Part shown: in pieces, positions 1 through 14,030 of the stretch
Layout: each line of letters starts with the position of its first letter
Position numbering within the stretch: the first letter of the stretch is position 1
From: Sipunculus nudus
Lineage: Eukaryota; Annelida; Sipuncula; Golfingiida; Sipunculidae
Direction: 5' to 3'
Length of the DNA: 64,000 bases
Assembly: GCA_026874595.1 (NCBI GenBank)
Contig: CM049306.1
Location: 45,446,019 to 45,510,018 of the forward strand
Position numbers and translations under genes: made by a program
The notes under the pieces: generated by a model
Seen by the model: only the letters and a program-made list of their open reading frames with translations
The model's database searches: none
What the model was told of the DNA's origin: nothing

Positions 1-1977
1 AATGTTTATGACTCGGCTGAATGGTACAAAAATGGCAGCCTGTTAAGAAAAAACTGCAGCGGCTTTCCTACGGCTGTGGACTTGTCACCAGGCACATGTG
101 ACAGTGTGAGCCATGTGGCGGTGTTACGCAGGTGATACTCAATGTAATATATCCAAACGAAGTTTGTTTGGTTCGCCAGAAGCACTCGCTGGCTGGTGAA
201 AGCCTAGAACATTGCTTGTTCGTGACATATGAGACGGTATGCAGGTGCACAAATTAAAGACCACCAGACCCAGGTGGAATATTGCTTTCTGCACATGTCA
301 TTGCAGCCTCTCCATCTGTTGTCTGTGTTTCATCTTATTGATCTGTACAAACTGAATTCAGATTAGTCTGTTTAGTTCTACCCCTCGACTTAATAAATCA
401 GCCAGGTGCTGAAGGAAAATTAATAAAAAATACCTGTGCAGGGTAAAGTCAGTTGTTTATTACCCATGTAATACAAAACTCCAAATCAGCATGGATTCCT
501 AGGTAGATTCCAGTTTATCTGGAATTAAATTCTAGATTATATAGATTAGTTGCTCTGACTGATTTGTAAGATTCACATCTGATTTCCACAGGCATAAATT
601 TTCCCTGTCAGTTAAAGAGTAACAGTATTCAAATATTTATATACTTGTCTCTGGTGATGAAGATGATGATTAATCTGACTGCTTAATTTATTTATAGGCT
701 TCAGCTCGTGGAAATCTCAAGCATTAATGGAAACATCGCAGGAGGCAAAATTGATGCAATTTATAAACCTGGTGGCAACCTTAAGGACCAAATGTGGATA
801 ATATTAAGCACTATTGAGCGGGCTTGTAAAAACACAAATATATTGTACCAAGGAATTTGTGGTTATTTAAACGAATCTACAGTATGTATATTTTGAACCT
901 AATGGGAAAAGCTTAAAATTTCATCCTGAGTTTCATCTTGAATTATTTATATAATAATTAAGATATCATAAGAATTAGTCCAAAACATATACATTTGCCA
1001 TAAATGACAATTCTTTTTAAACTAGACATTATATCCTTGAAAATAGCACCCAAGACTAATTTTAGAAGCTATAGCTCTTATAGTAGACTGTAGGAACTAA
1101 TCCGGAAGCCAAACCATACAGCTGTGCTCGGAAGGTCACGGGGAGTAGCCATGGAAGTCTTATGAAACCCCCTTAAGAATCTAGAGCTATGGAACAAAGC
1201 CCCCGATATCAAGTCTTAGATATCCTGGTAATACAAAGAATGGCAGCAGATGGTTACTTTTTAATCATGAAAATCTTACTTTGGATATTATAAGATATAA
1301 ATTGACAATAATATTCCAAGAGATGGGATTGTAGGTTGTTTTAAGACATTGCTTTGTTTATGATGGCACTAACGACAGAGCATTGAGGAAATGATATCAA
1401 CCATACCACCTGACATTTTGTTTAATTCCAATAGGAATCTTTTGAATGCTAGAAATGTCATTTCTGTGGAAGAGTCCTGACTTTGTCAGGGACTGCTCAG
1501 AGAAAACAATACATAGAGCTTAATGTTGCATCAGATTTTTTCTATGGCAAGTGATGGGGACCACCTGATTCCAGGCCCAGCCTCTGACTGGAGGCCATTG
1601 TTGCATCCTTGCCACCCCAACCGCAAGTTTTCTCTGTGCTCGCAACAACGGCAGCCAGTTGACACCCACACGGTAGAGTCAAGCCACAACTACACAGTTC
1701 TGAAGGATGGAAACATAACGGAAGCTCACTTTTCTTGGCGCTTTAGTATACAGTGGCATCATATTCACATATTAACAGCAGCTGATCATCTCAAAATGAA
1801 AATATGACAGTACAAATAAAAAAACTAATATTCACATTTTTAGTACCGCCAGATGAAATTACTAACCTCTACATTGTCGGCACTCCTTTGGCCCAGCCAG
1901 ACAACCCACTTCATAGCACTGCCTTACATAAAACAGGTAATGGCATAGTGGCTACCAGGTGTTATAAGTGATGTTAG

Positions 1978-2056
1978 AGTAAAATCGGATTGTAAAACTG
2001 CCCACTATGTAAAGGTGCCCGCTTTGTCGAGATGCCCACTAAGAGAGGTTTAACTG
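1978..2056. repeat. Possible diverged copy of the inverted-repeat element family
   Basis: Spaced blocks (TGCCCACTATGTAAAGGTGC, then TGCCCACTAAGAGAGGTTTA) resemble the layout of the right end of the element at 49310-49433: GTGGTC-type blocks separated by AT-rich spacers and ending in AGGTTTAACTGT. A matching left arm is not evident. This is a weak call based on layout, not strong identity. Confidence 0.3.
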
Positions 2057-5000
2057 TATTACAACCTGAATTCAGAAACCTAAGAGACTTGCTGAATGTC
2101 TAATATCATATTATTATTTGCCAGAAAAATATTATATTGTGGTTAACAGACCAATTACTTTGTGCATCTCAGTTTAAGAGAAACAGGATAACATGATATA
2201 GGAGTTGGTTCGAGTAGAGGATACATCAGATACAGTTTTTACAAGTCTTCATGTTGAAATATAGCAGAATGATTTGTATGGATCCTTCCCTTTGGTTTAT
2301 CGAGAAACATCTTCCCAAAGCAGTTGTCTCTGTGGTGGATCGGTACTTCCTTACACATATTATGTGTGTTGAGGCCTTCATTATGCGTGGGGTGGATAAA
2401 CCCTTGGCTTGAAGTCTGGTTTTTCCCTAAAGACCCTGGTCTCCTTTGTTTCATTTCCTGAGCGACTTTAGGCTGCACGTTGTTGGGCTGAGGCAATGGA
2501 CGTGATGAGCCGAAGCATCTAGCCCAGCCTGACAATGGCCTGGTCCAGAGTTTGGTGCTCACAAGTGTTTCCACATAATCACATTTGAGGCTTGGCCCCG
2601 CAGCCGTCTTATCTGGCTTGTAGCAGACTGCCTCGGCCATTGATGGCTGCTCCTTGATGCTGCTTGATTGTAACAGAATGTGCATGTAACATTCTCAGAG
2701 CCTGTGGATCATTCCACTGACTACAGCCCAATAGCGTAGAAATAACTGTCCCTGCTTGATTACATGTGATCAAAAGCCAATCTTTCAAGGACAGCTATCC
2801 TGCTGATTTTTTCCGTACTAGAATAGGTGACAACTCTTTGGCTCGCAGGCCTGGTCTTCCTGCTGGTCCACAAAAGAGGCCACTGATTGGTCCTGGCACA
2901 GCAAGGGCCGGCGTACAGCTAAGTCTACAATAGGGGCCTTTTGTGTAACAGCAGGACACAAGTTAGATGGGCTGGGATGGTTTTGCTGGGATTTATGTGG
3001 ACATTGGGCTGCCTGTGCATGTCATGCCAACATTAGGACCTAAGGGGTGACAAATGAAGCTGCCTAGTGGCCACTTTTTATGGTGCCATATTTTTGCTGG
3101 CCTGGGGTTCAAACTGATCGCAGGTGGTGGTAGTGCAATAACACAGGCATCTGATAGCTGCTTGGCTGTCAATTCCCTAGGTTAACAGGCCTGTTGCTTT
3201 CCAATATTTCTCCTGTCCTTGCTGTTTCATTTCGAGCCAGCCTCATTCGGCCAATATATATCTGGGCATAAGGCTGGGGGATCACCATCACTCAGCAGTT
3301 CTATAGTCGCACCCGGGTGAAAGGTGGACCTTCTCTTCATCCAGGGGACCACCGATTTTATCACATCACCAATGATAGACAAAGAATAAATCTGCCGGCT
3401 TCAAGAGGAATTTATCACCGTGGTGACATGTGTAATTGATGGCTTGCTATTGCAGGAGCTTACTTCTCAGATTTGGAAGGCTGGCTATTTTGGTACTCCC
3501 GCTGGTTTCATTTTTGTACACACCAACCTCATCAGCCAGCTATCATTGATCCAGTGAGAATTTCCCAAAGATCTGAGATGGTTTACTTGTATCGTGGCTT
3601 CTCTTATTTAAACACCCCATGTTAGAGGTTTGTTGGGTAAGTTGCCAAGGGTGGCCTATCTGTTCTCTCTCCGATTCTCTGGTAATGGTCGAGGCATCCC
3701 AAGTGACCGACTGTGAGGGGAGGAGAAGTATCTCTTTTGTCATTTTCCGACAAGTCAAAAGGGAAAAAAAGAGACTGGCTGTCATCACCTTTATTAGTCG
3801 GAGGTGCTGAGGGAGTTACAAGGTGATCCAATAAATCACGTTTAATCACAAAGGCACATTAAATTGAGATCAGCAGGTCAGATTGATGTTTATGTAAAAA
3901 GGTAAGAGGCTTCAGAGCCATTCTTGGCAGCAACAGGATTATGTATCAATTTGCTATTGATATATCTGGATTGCAGGTAATGATTGATTTTGTATCCGAG
4001 ACTTGTCTTGGGTAGGAACCTGATAACATCATTAAAATAAAAGTGATGGATCTTTTGTTCATATTACTGCTGGCTTATAGCCATTTCATCTGCTCTGATA
4101 CAACATCCTTGTTGGTAAAAAATACAATTTTTTTGTTTTCTAATAAATGCTGCATGAATGGCACCACAGATGTTGATATATCAAGTACACTATCAGAATC
4201 TGTATTGAGTATCAACAGCATCCACAAATGTTTAACAAAAAATTGCTCATGCATGGTACACAACCAAAAAAAATGTCTAGTCCCCGTATATGTATTGTGA
4301 CACAAGCACGCACACTGACATTTCTCCTTAAAGTACATCTACACCTATGAATCTTTAGATAAAAGCAGCAGTCGGATACCCATCAAATATTAACTCTTCA
4401 CAGTAACACACATGGTCGTAGCTTCACTGCAGGTCCCTCTGTATGTCCAGACAAATCACTATTGACGAACTGGTCCTGTTTCAGATAGAATGTACCATGG
4501 CCTTTTAGTTAACACAGTCTGTTAGAAAAGGGTAAATTTAAACATGATGAATGTTTTAAAGGGTTCACATGCCTTTAAAATCCTGGAAAACTAATCAAAT
4601 ATGTAATTTAATTGCATGAAATTGGAGGGGAGAAAGTCCAGATAAAGCCATAAATTTGAATTTCTGAATGTTTAAAGATTCTGACATCAGTGGTCATCAA
4701 ATCATTAATATCATCAGTCATCCTTGCCAGAAATTTTCAGATATAAACTGTACTTGCAACCATGATGACTAAATTGATCTTCTTAGGTGATGTTTGTTTG
4801 GTGTTTCTCCAGCTTAAACAGAGGACATTTTCATTCACTTGTATGGGTAAATATGAAATTTATCTTTTAAGATTATAAATGCAATATTAAGTTAATAAGT
4901 GTGGTCCTTATGAATTTTATCAATTAAAAGCTTTAGAGAGACAGGTCTTTTCTGGGTGACCAATGGTGGAACTGTATCATTTTCTTCATGTCAGGAACTA

Positions 5001-6250
5001 TAACCATGATTTTGTATGTATAATTATAAAAGTGAAAAGGGCAGTATGATCAGAGTATTATAAACATGTATCACAAACCCAAAACAGTCATCAAAGGGGC
5101 TTTTTGAGATTACAGATTGGTATGCAATACCTGTTGATTGTCTTTGAAAAAAATCAAAAACATGGATTTTATGGTATGAGCTTCAGGGACATGTTTGATT
5201 AAATAGTATACTTTAATATCTCTTTGTTTTATTAAACTTCAAAATAACCTATTAATCAAATTACCTGGCTAGTTCTGAGCGCTCAGACACAACCACGCTG
5301 CTATATTTTGAAGGTTCAGGTGTTACTGCTATTCCACATAACAGCCTGTAGACCTTGTGCTTGAAAGAAAGGCTGGGCTTAAATAAATGAAAGTCAGCCA
5401 GCAAAACAGGTACAGGTGGGCTTGTAGTGATTTTTATTTCGTCATCACTAATGAGTTCCCCCAGTTATTGTTTTGTCCATTCCATTCCACCCTCACCTCA
5501 CCTGAGCTTACCTGTGACAATGGGGAGCTATCACTGTCATTGGCTGCTCATAATTACACAGCACTTCTCTATAATGGACAGATTTATGCCCACTATATTA
5601 TCTGTGTAAGGATTCTTTTATAGCTAAGCTTGTCTTTGGTCCATTTTCAGCACTTTATCATTCGACAGGCACCATGAGCAGTGTTAATGCTGATTCTAAT
5701 AAGGTGAAGAATTATTTCAGACTTCATCATATTTTAATAATTTACCATTTTCACAGATCAGGAGGACTTTGAACTTTGACTCTAACTCTTTAAGTAAGTA
5801 GGTCACGCATCTCTTTCAGAAATGAGCAAAACCATATATATTGTTGTTTCTCTAGAAGATGTGTCTAAGGAATACTTAGACCGTCCTTATTAGTAATTAT
5901 AAATCTGCATTCTAAGGAGTGCAAGCCTCCACTAAGTGGGGGTCCCTGTTGTAGGATGCTTCTTTATTTGCATTCACACATTCGGCCCATATTCCCAGGT
6001 TCATCTGTGCATAAGTGACTGAACATTTGTAAATATTCCTTGATGAACTTCCTGAATCCAAATCATGAGCCGGATCCAAACCAAATTGTAACTGATTCTT
6101 CATTGGCCCATTCCCAAATGCTTTAAAAATATCACGAGATTCCATTCGTGATTGTGTGAGTTATGTTGTGAACAAACCATCACTCTCACAGACAGGGATG
6201 AACCCATACCCACCTAGCAGAGGCAATGATTGCTGGGCCCATTTATCTGT

Positions 6251-6302
6251 TTCTTTTTCTGTTTCTCTCTGAGTCTCTCTCTCTCTCCCTTTCTCTCTCT
6301 TT
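6251..6302. repeat. CT-rich simple repeat
   Basis: An imperfect run of CT/TTTCT units on the + strand, ending in TTTCTCTCTCTTT. Confidence 0.85.
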
Positions 6303-9300
6303 GAACTAACTTGTCATTTTTTTCAGAGTGGGAATACAGAGAATGATAGTATCTCCTGTTTTTTTATACTAACCATATCATTTAAAAAGCATTATTGTAG
6401 TCCTGCCTACACAGTACACATGTATTAGTCTACAAAGCTTTTGTAGATGATTTGTTATGACATGTTTTCTTATACTTTACTAGTTCTAAAAAATCATTAC
6501 AGTATAAATACCAACCCACTCAGACTCATATCATGTTGTATGTATGTCACTCTACAATGGAGTGGCAACAGGTGTTCAGTTTGTTTAAATCACTTCAGTG
6601 TCACTTGAACTAAAATAGTTGCCCATGAACAGAGCCCATATTGTAACAGCTGGGCCTTAAGCCTCTAGTTTAACAGTTCCACAAAATTAAGCCACTAATA
6701 GGAAATATCATATATATGTTCTCAATTGTGAATTTGGACACTGATCTGATAGATTATGTCATGCATTTCCTCCTTGTGAATAGGTGAAATTTGTTGATAT
6801 ATATTTACATTAATTAAGGAATGAGGAAGAAGTTTTTGCACAAAAACGAACAGGATATATCCCCTTCTGACTGTTTTTAAAGGTTTTGTGCATTATGACA
6901 TATATTTTCCAGTTCTTATAACAACTTGGTTGAAACAGTTCATGTGTCAGATTTCAGGGAGAAGTGGGATGAATCAGTAAAAAAAAAATTATCCCATTAA
7001 ATTTATCACCAAAATCATGTTGACATCACCATCACAGATAATACAGAAAACCACATATGAAAAAAACACTTTTTCTCTCCCAAGGGAGGGATAAAATTAT
7101 TAAACCTGAAAGTTATCTTTTATTTGTAACAATAATTCTTATGGCAGAACATTCAGCCAGGACACCCAGTGTATTGATACTAAATTGTATCAACAACTGA
7201 AAAAAAGTTAGACTGCAGCCTACACCAGGATCCTAATAAAAAAATGTCACAGTTCACCAAATCTATGATCAGATCACAAGTAAGCTGTAAAACAACCTAA
7301 CCTTTAACAAACATTCATCAAAATTGGTTCATAACATTTTAAGTAACATTACTAACAGTCAGACCAAATAACTAACCAACAAAAAGTAAAACCTAGTACT
7401 CACCACCTCCAGGAGGTGTGATAGTGATAGCATATTAATAATACATTACAGAGTATTATAGTTTTTACACGTTTTACCATAAAATGTATGTAAACTATAA
7501 ATTGTGTAAATAGTCGCAACAGATGTTAGTGTTACAAAATACATTATGTTTTCACTATAGAATGACAATAATTATATAATAATACTGGCATTATAATGTA
7601 AAAATTAGCTCTCTTAATTCACATATGACATTAACAAGTTTACTTCTGTATTAGTTAAGCCATCAACATATTTGTTCATAATATTGGTAATTGCATAATG
7701 CTGGGATTATGGATCAACACCAGGTATAATATGCCTCGTTTCTATCCCATTTTAGTCAAATATTCAACCATGATGTGCGCAAATAACTGAGAGTGCACAC
7801 TTTGCACTCATTGATTCAGATAAACACATAAAAGATCCTACGGAAATGTGATGCGAGGCCACTGAATTCATACTGAAATCTGATGCATAGTCAATACTTG
7901 TACCCATGTTTATTACCTCAGCTATCTCTAATCATTGTAAGGCCCAAGCACACTGCTCAATGCCCATAATAACTAAATGTTTTCTTGAATATTAAATGGA
8001 TTATGAGCTTGAAAGAGCTTTTACATTGGGGGATGCTGCAAAATAGCACCATCCAAAACCAAACTTTCTGATTTTGTAATTTTGGGAATCTGTATTGACA
8101 TGAGAGTTGATGTTGTTCCCCCTGCCATTAGCAGATAAACATTTGCATTTCTGAATCAGTTGGAAGGAAATCTATGCCCCATCTTTTTGAATAAGGTCCA
8201 AAGCGGGGTCAATTAGAGATGAGAAGAAACTTTGAGGTTATGTGCATGTGCTGATAATTCTATTAATTAAATAAGTGTAATTACAAAATTTAATTAATGG
8301 TTTGCCTGTGTGTGTTCATGGGAAATTGGCCTTATGGGCTGGTCTAATCAGCAGAAAGGCATACAGACATGATTAAGTAGCCTCAACTAGCCTGATTTAA
8401 ATGAACGGTAAAATCATCCTGGTGCTGAAAAACTGGATTCTAATCAAAATCTGACTCCTGTTGAGTTTACTGTTTTGAGGCTTGGGAAGAAGATGCCAGG
8501 GAGATGATAGAACTGAAGGTCGGCAGTTGATTGAAGATGTGGACTAACGCATTGGCATCATCCGGGGTGGGTCAACAAAGGCAGAAGAGGGTCAAACTGG
8601 GTACACCAATATTCATCAACCCTTCTCATTGAAGTTTCACGAAAAATATTTGCAGATTGATGGCTAGGGTTGCTTTCGATGACGTTTCATCCACAATGCG
8701 ATTGATCCATCATGATTGCTGCTCTTGGCTTGTTCCGAACTAAAATGTGAATTACGTTTTTACCACATTAAGTTTGGTTCACAAACCATGGATGCCTGGT
8801 GCACTTGATCAACTTTGGGACTGTGACCCCCTAACAGAGATTAGGTAAACTTTGTGCCTGATAGAGAACATCATAAATTCTCAGCAAGTAAGTTTTTGTC
8901 ACTCTTGACACACCTTTACTTGAAGATGCCCAGTTGATTACTCATGTATGACCATACTGGTTGCTTTATGCCTTGGACTGCCAGGATAAGACCTGTCTTT
9001 TGTGGTGAGCAATGGCCTTATGTAAGTTGAATGCCAGCCAGACAACTCCTGCTTGTTTCCTGATCAATTTGACGTGCAAGCAAACAAGGGTTTTTCATGT
9101 AGACCAGTGAAGAGCATGCAGGATTATATATCAAGCGGGGAAATTCACCTGAGGCCATGTGCCACAGAGTGCGGGGACTATTTCATGTGTCATGTGGTCA
9201 GGGAGGATAATTAGGCCTTGTTGCCCGGGGATTGACACAATGTTATAATTGACTGTTGTAGGCCATGCTGGTAGGCATTATCAAACTGGACAGAGGGGCC

Positions 9301-12300
9301 AGATTATTTATGGTCTGACTTTGGGGTTGGTGTATCTCGTCTGGATCATCAGCCACACTGTTCCAGTTTGATAGACATGCTGAAAGAAAAGATGGATGTG
9401 TCACCGTGCCGTCCACTGTGTGCTTATCTGGGGCTTTTTGAGGTGCTTTTTGTTGCCAACCAGTGAAGGCCTGAAGATAAATTATCCCGAGCTTTCTCTG
9501 ACATTTGCACCCTGTCTAACAGTCATTTCTTCCCGTGTCTTCCCAAGTTCACGGCAGGACCAATCCGCAGCTTATGAAGGGCATCGCAAACAATTACTAG
9601 TTTCCTTCAACGCGCCCGGCTTGGGCTGACTTCGGGTCACTGATCATACAATAAAACTCTGACGGGAAAGCTGCAAATTAGAATTCCTGATACTTTGATC
9701 AATGGACACTTTCTTTCCAAGATGTTCTTTGTCCTGTTGTCATCTGTATACTTTCGGTGATTATGAAGAAATTCTGAGGACTACTTTCCAGAATCAAGAT
9801 CACTCTTAATTTTGGATCTGTAGCAGGAGATTGGTCAGTCAGTTTTATACAGGTGGTGATGTGTACAGTAAGTTGTATACTTTTTACCTTATATGTTTCC
9901 TCTCACAGTAAAAAACAATATAGGAGCATTTATAGTGGTCTATTACCTGGAGTCGGTAAACAGAAGCATATGGTGAGACTTATAAATACCCACCAAAGTA
10001 CAATTTTTTAAGCTGTCAAAGTGTCATATGTGGAGAGGAAAAAGGCAAAAAAATGTCATTAATTGATCTAGGGACCAATATTATCATCGGTTTTGTTGTT
10101 TTACAAACAAATACAGGCTGATACTGTTTTTACCAGCTGCAAATTTCAGTAACACTATAAACAGTATGAATGATCTCAATGTGTAATATATGGAATTAAA
10201 TACATATTGCAAGGTAGAAAAATGCTACAAAGTATTACCTACTTCCAAGCATAAATAAAATATATGATACATAATAAATATGATAAGTACATTTTCACAA
10301 AAGCCATTATAGTGCATTATGACACAGTCTTGAAGGAATACATTAAATGACATAAAAAATATTTAAAATACTAATGAGTATGCTTAAATAATAAATAATA
10401 GTACACAAAAAAGCAATTATAGTAACAGGTAGTCATAATGATATACATATATTTCTTTATATATGGTGAGCCTAGTTTGTTAGGAACAAAGAAAAAAAAA
10501 ACTACCAGCATGTATTACTAATGAGACAGACTAGTGGTCTGGTGGGCTGCTTTTTGATCATACTTATCAACTATATGTAAGCTTCATCTCATTTACTGGG
10601 TGTTTGTTCTGTCAAATGTTTATACATTACACTGTCTGATCGCCTAAATGAATAAGATAGTACTGTCAAGGGAACAGTTGACATTTCACATGACTCGCAG
10701 GTGGTATACCCTGTGGCAAATAAAGTGCTCATTAGCAGAAATATAACATTGGGACAAGGAGCAGGCATCCTTTCTTGGTGTCTGTACGCTGAAATGATAA
10801 CCTTTGAAGCGCCTGGTGGTAGGTCCAGTCGGAACATTGAAATATACTGCAGTGAGAGGCCACGGAACATTCACACCTGCAACTATCATACAGGTGGTTT
10901 TATCTATATATAAGTGAACTGGCCAAACCTACACATTATTCGAACCAACTTGAGGTTATCTAATGGGAAGCTGATGAAGCGCTTGATCAGGCTAACTGCT
11001 TGCTGTCTGGCTGCAGGTCATCCACTAATCTGAGCATTTCCTTAAGCAGACAGGGCAGGAAATGAGCAAATAGGCTTGATTTACGCTTTCTTGTTTTGTG
11101 GTTTCTACCTGCTGTGGATGTAGCACACTGGCCAGACAGAGTACAGGGCCCACCCTGGCCGCCGATTCTGACACTGCATAAAAGGCTGATTGGAACGAAA
11201 ATGCTATCAATGTGGCTGTGCTGTAGGTTTTAGTCATTTCTTGTGGGAGCCCTGCGGCTGTGGGATGGGAAAGAATTCGATTGATTGAAGGTAGTCAGTG
11301 TGTGTGCATGTGTGTCTGTGTGCACACACTAATCAGGGGGCACCTGCCAGTGCAAGCACAACCTTTGACACAAGCTCTTGTATGTGATGGCCCAGGTGTT
11401 GCTTCCCATGACTTAGTAAGGTGACGAGTCATTTGGAAATAGTTGTCATCTTGACAGGTGGGGGACCCGTCATGGAGTGGATCGTGGACCACTGTCTTGG
11501 CTGATGAAGCGTGTCTGTGCATTAGTTGACGGTGTTGGACCTTGCAGTGTGGATTAACGTTCCTTGGCCTCATAGAGTTGTGATATTTCTACATTAGGAC
11601 GATTTTGCTTGATCTCCCAGTTTGTGTAGAGGTTATGACTGAAGGTATCATCACAGTGCTGTTCCATTGTTCAACTGTTGGATAGTTCTGTGCTGATTCT
11701 ATGATTGTCTCTCTTGTTGTGGATTCGGGTTGATCAGGATTGTCTCACACACAAATTGTGTGCAGTATCAGTAGTCTTCCAAGTTATTGTCGGTGTGGAT
11801 TTTGACGTCGACAGGTAAACTCTTTCCTTTCTTGACTTTGTGTGAGTGCGGAATGTGCTTGATTTAAGTGTTGGTTTTTGTAGGTATCTCCAAAAGTTAA
11901 ACACAGATGGTAACAATTTTATTTTTCTTCTTTTGTGTGATGACTATTAATAAATGATAAACTGTATACCTAAAAGCCCGTACCTTTTTTTGCACATTTA
12001 AGTTTCTGCAGAGGAATAAAAGTCCGCCATCAAGCATCTGCATGCTAAGGCACTTTAAATGATGGTATCTTCCAGTACAGTCACCTGTTTTCTTCTACAC
12101 TTGTATAGCCAATGTATTTTGTTTTATTGGCTGTTGCCTAGCAAGTGAAATATGCAATTGTTATTTTCAGTGAGAGAGCTATGAGTTGGTATTGGGTGTG
12201 CTTGGACGCACCGTTCCAGCCGGTCATACAACCGCTTCCTGTGGTATGTAAATGTTTTATCATGTTTACCCCACAATGTCATTGTTTCTTTGGACATTGC

Positions 12301-12783
12301 AGCACAATCTTCCTTTTCAGTGACACGTGGAGTATAAGGCAACAGGTGGTATAGTTTCATCTATTCTATTGAACTGGAAGTTATAAATGCTCTCCTAGTT
12401 TGTCATGATGATGTGATCATGCTGATTATCATGATGTATCAATGTCAGCATTGGGCACAGGACACGTTCTAATCTGTGGGGGAAACGGATCGACTGTATT
12501 TTGGGATACAAAGAACAGGGGCCATCTCCAGTGGCCTTGTTCCATCGAAGGACAGGTGTCGTTTTTACCATTTCTTCATAAATAGTCTCTTGTTCTTGCA
12601 GATATACCAAGCAGTTTTACAACAGGTGCATAGGTATGGATAATTTTATTTATTCATTTGTATATTTTTTTTTTTTTCAAAGAACAAATGGACACTGGTC
12701 CACAGACCAGTGAAGGACCACGTTTGTATTACTCTTTTTTTATTTACCTTTGTATGTGTAGAAAATTGGAGAAATGTTTGATT

Positions 12784-12784
<1 letters not shown>

Positions 12785-12854
<70 letters not shown>
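12785..12854. repeat. TA dinucleotide microsatellite
   Basis: About 70 bp of alternating T and A with one interruption (ATTTA) near the middle. It gives rise to artificial Ile-Tyr open frames on both strands. Confidence 0.97.
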
Positions 12855-12855
<1 letters not shown>

Positions 12856-13816
12856 TCTGACAGATCATGGGTTCACTCGCTATTAAGTGCCATATCAGGG
12901 AGTATGTTTTTTGTCTTTTCTTATAACTGACAGACTGGCTATGGGCTATTTGCCAGTGCATAACATTCACATCAAACACAAAATTCTCAAAAATGTATAC
13001 AGAGTAAGCTAGCACAGAAGGGGTGATACATTATTTTAAAAGTGGAAGCAGTAACCTGTACCTCTGCTGCCAGCATCTAAAGGGTTCTTCATTATCCAAA
13101 GACAAGGATACTTTGTGGCAGTTATCTCTGCAACACACTCAGGTGGATGCTTCATGAATCTGCAGTTGACCAGGTGAATGTTTATTCTTTTTAGTTGGCT
13201 TAATAACGAGTCAATAGGATGAATTGTAAAAGGTGGTATATTTTCAATTTCCTTTGTAAAATGTGACATGTTATGAATATTATATATCTGGGTGGACGAC
13301 CACTCCCAGGCTGTTACATGTGTAATTGTTACTACTCAGTGATGTTATGAGTATTTAATCGTATGATCTTACTCAATTCTGCTCAGATGCACAAGAAGAG
13401 GTTTAATAATATTGTTTTATCAATTTAATTAATTATCTATTTTAATTCTTATGTATATAATCTGCAATATAGACTTCTTCTCACTTTAAAGAAAAACAAA
13501 TATTCATTAAACTGATAAGATTATATTCATGATTTTTTATGACAATTAGCCTTTTATGCTGAAATGCAATCTAATTTAATTAGGAAAATAACGAAATATT
13601 AATCCATGTTAAACAAATTGGACATTACGTGGAGCATACCTGTAACAGTTTCATCATTTTAGACACAGATGATTATTGATATTAAAGTTTATCAAATTAA
13701 ATTTGTAAAACAGTTTGATGTTGATTATTGCTGTCTTCCCTCTCAGACTGATTGTATTACCTGATCCGGTGATCAGTAAAACATAACTCCAAATTTTAAA
13801 ACTGCACTTGCAAAAC

Positions 13817-14030
13817 CAGCAGCCAATCTTGATGCTATGCTTTTCTAAGAAACATGTTAGATTTTAATGAAAAATGGGAAAGTGATAATTTTCCTGCCAG
13901 ATTTGATGCAATGCTTGTGGATTTCAGAGAAACATGTTAGATGTCAATGAAGTATTAAAAATAGATAATTTTGCTGCAAGATTTGATGCTGTGCTTGTGG
14001 ATTTCTTAAACATGTTAATGAACTATGAAA
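13817..14030. repeat. Three-copy tandem repeat, unit about 74-80 bp
   Basis: Landmarks recur in the same order: GATGCTATGC (13831), GATGCAATGCTTGTGGATTT (13905) and GATGCTGTGCTTGTGGATTT (13985), each followed by AAACATGTTA. Spacings are 74 and 80 bp. The copies are diverged, so the duplication is old. Confidence 0.8.

Noticed and set aside
2239-2685. 148-codon - strand open frame
   Set aside because: No recognisable domain or conserved motif, and no supporting promoter or splice structure; treated as chance.
12658-13015. Open frames on both strands with Ile-Tyr repeats
   Set aside because: They are created by the TA microsatellite.
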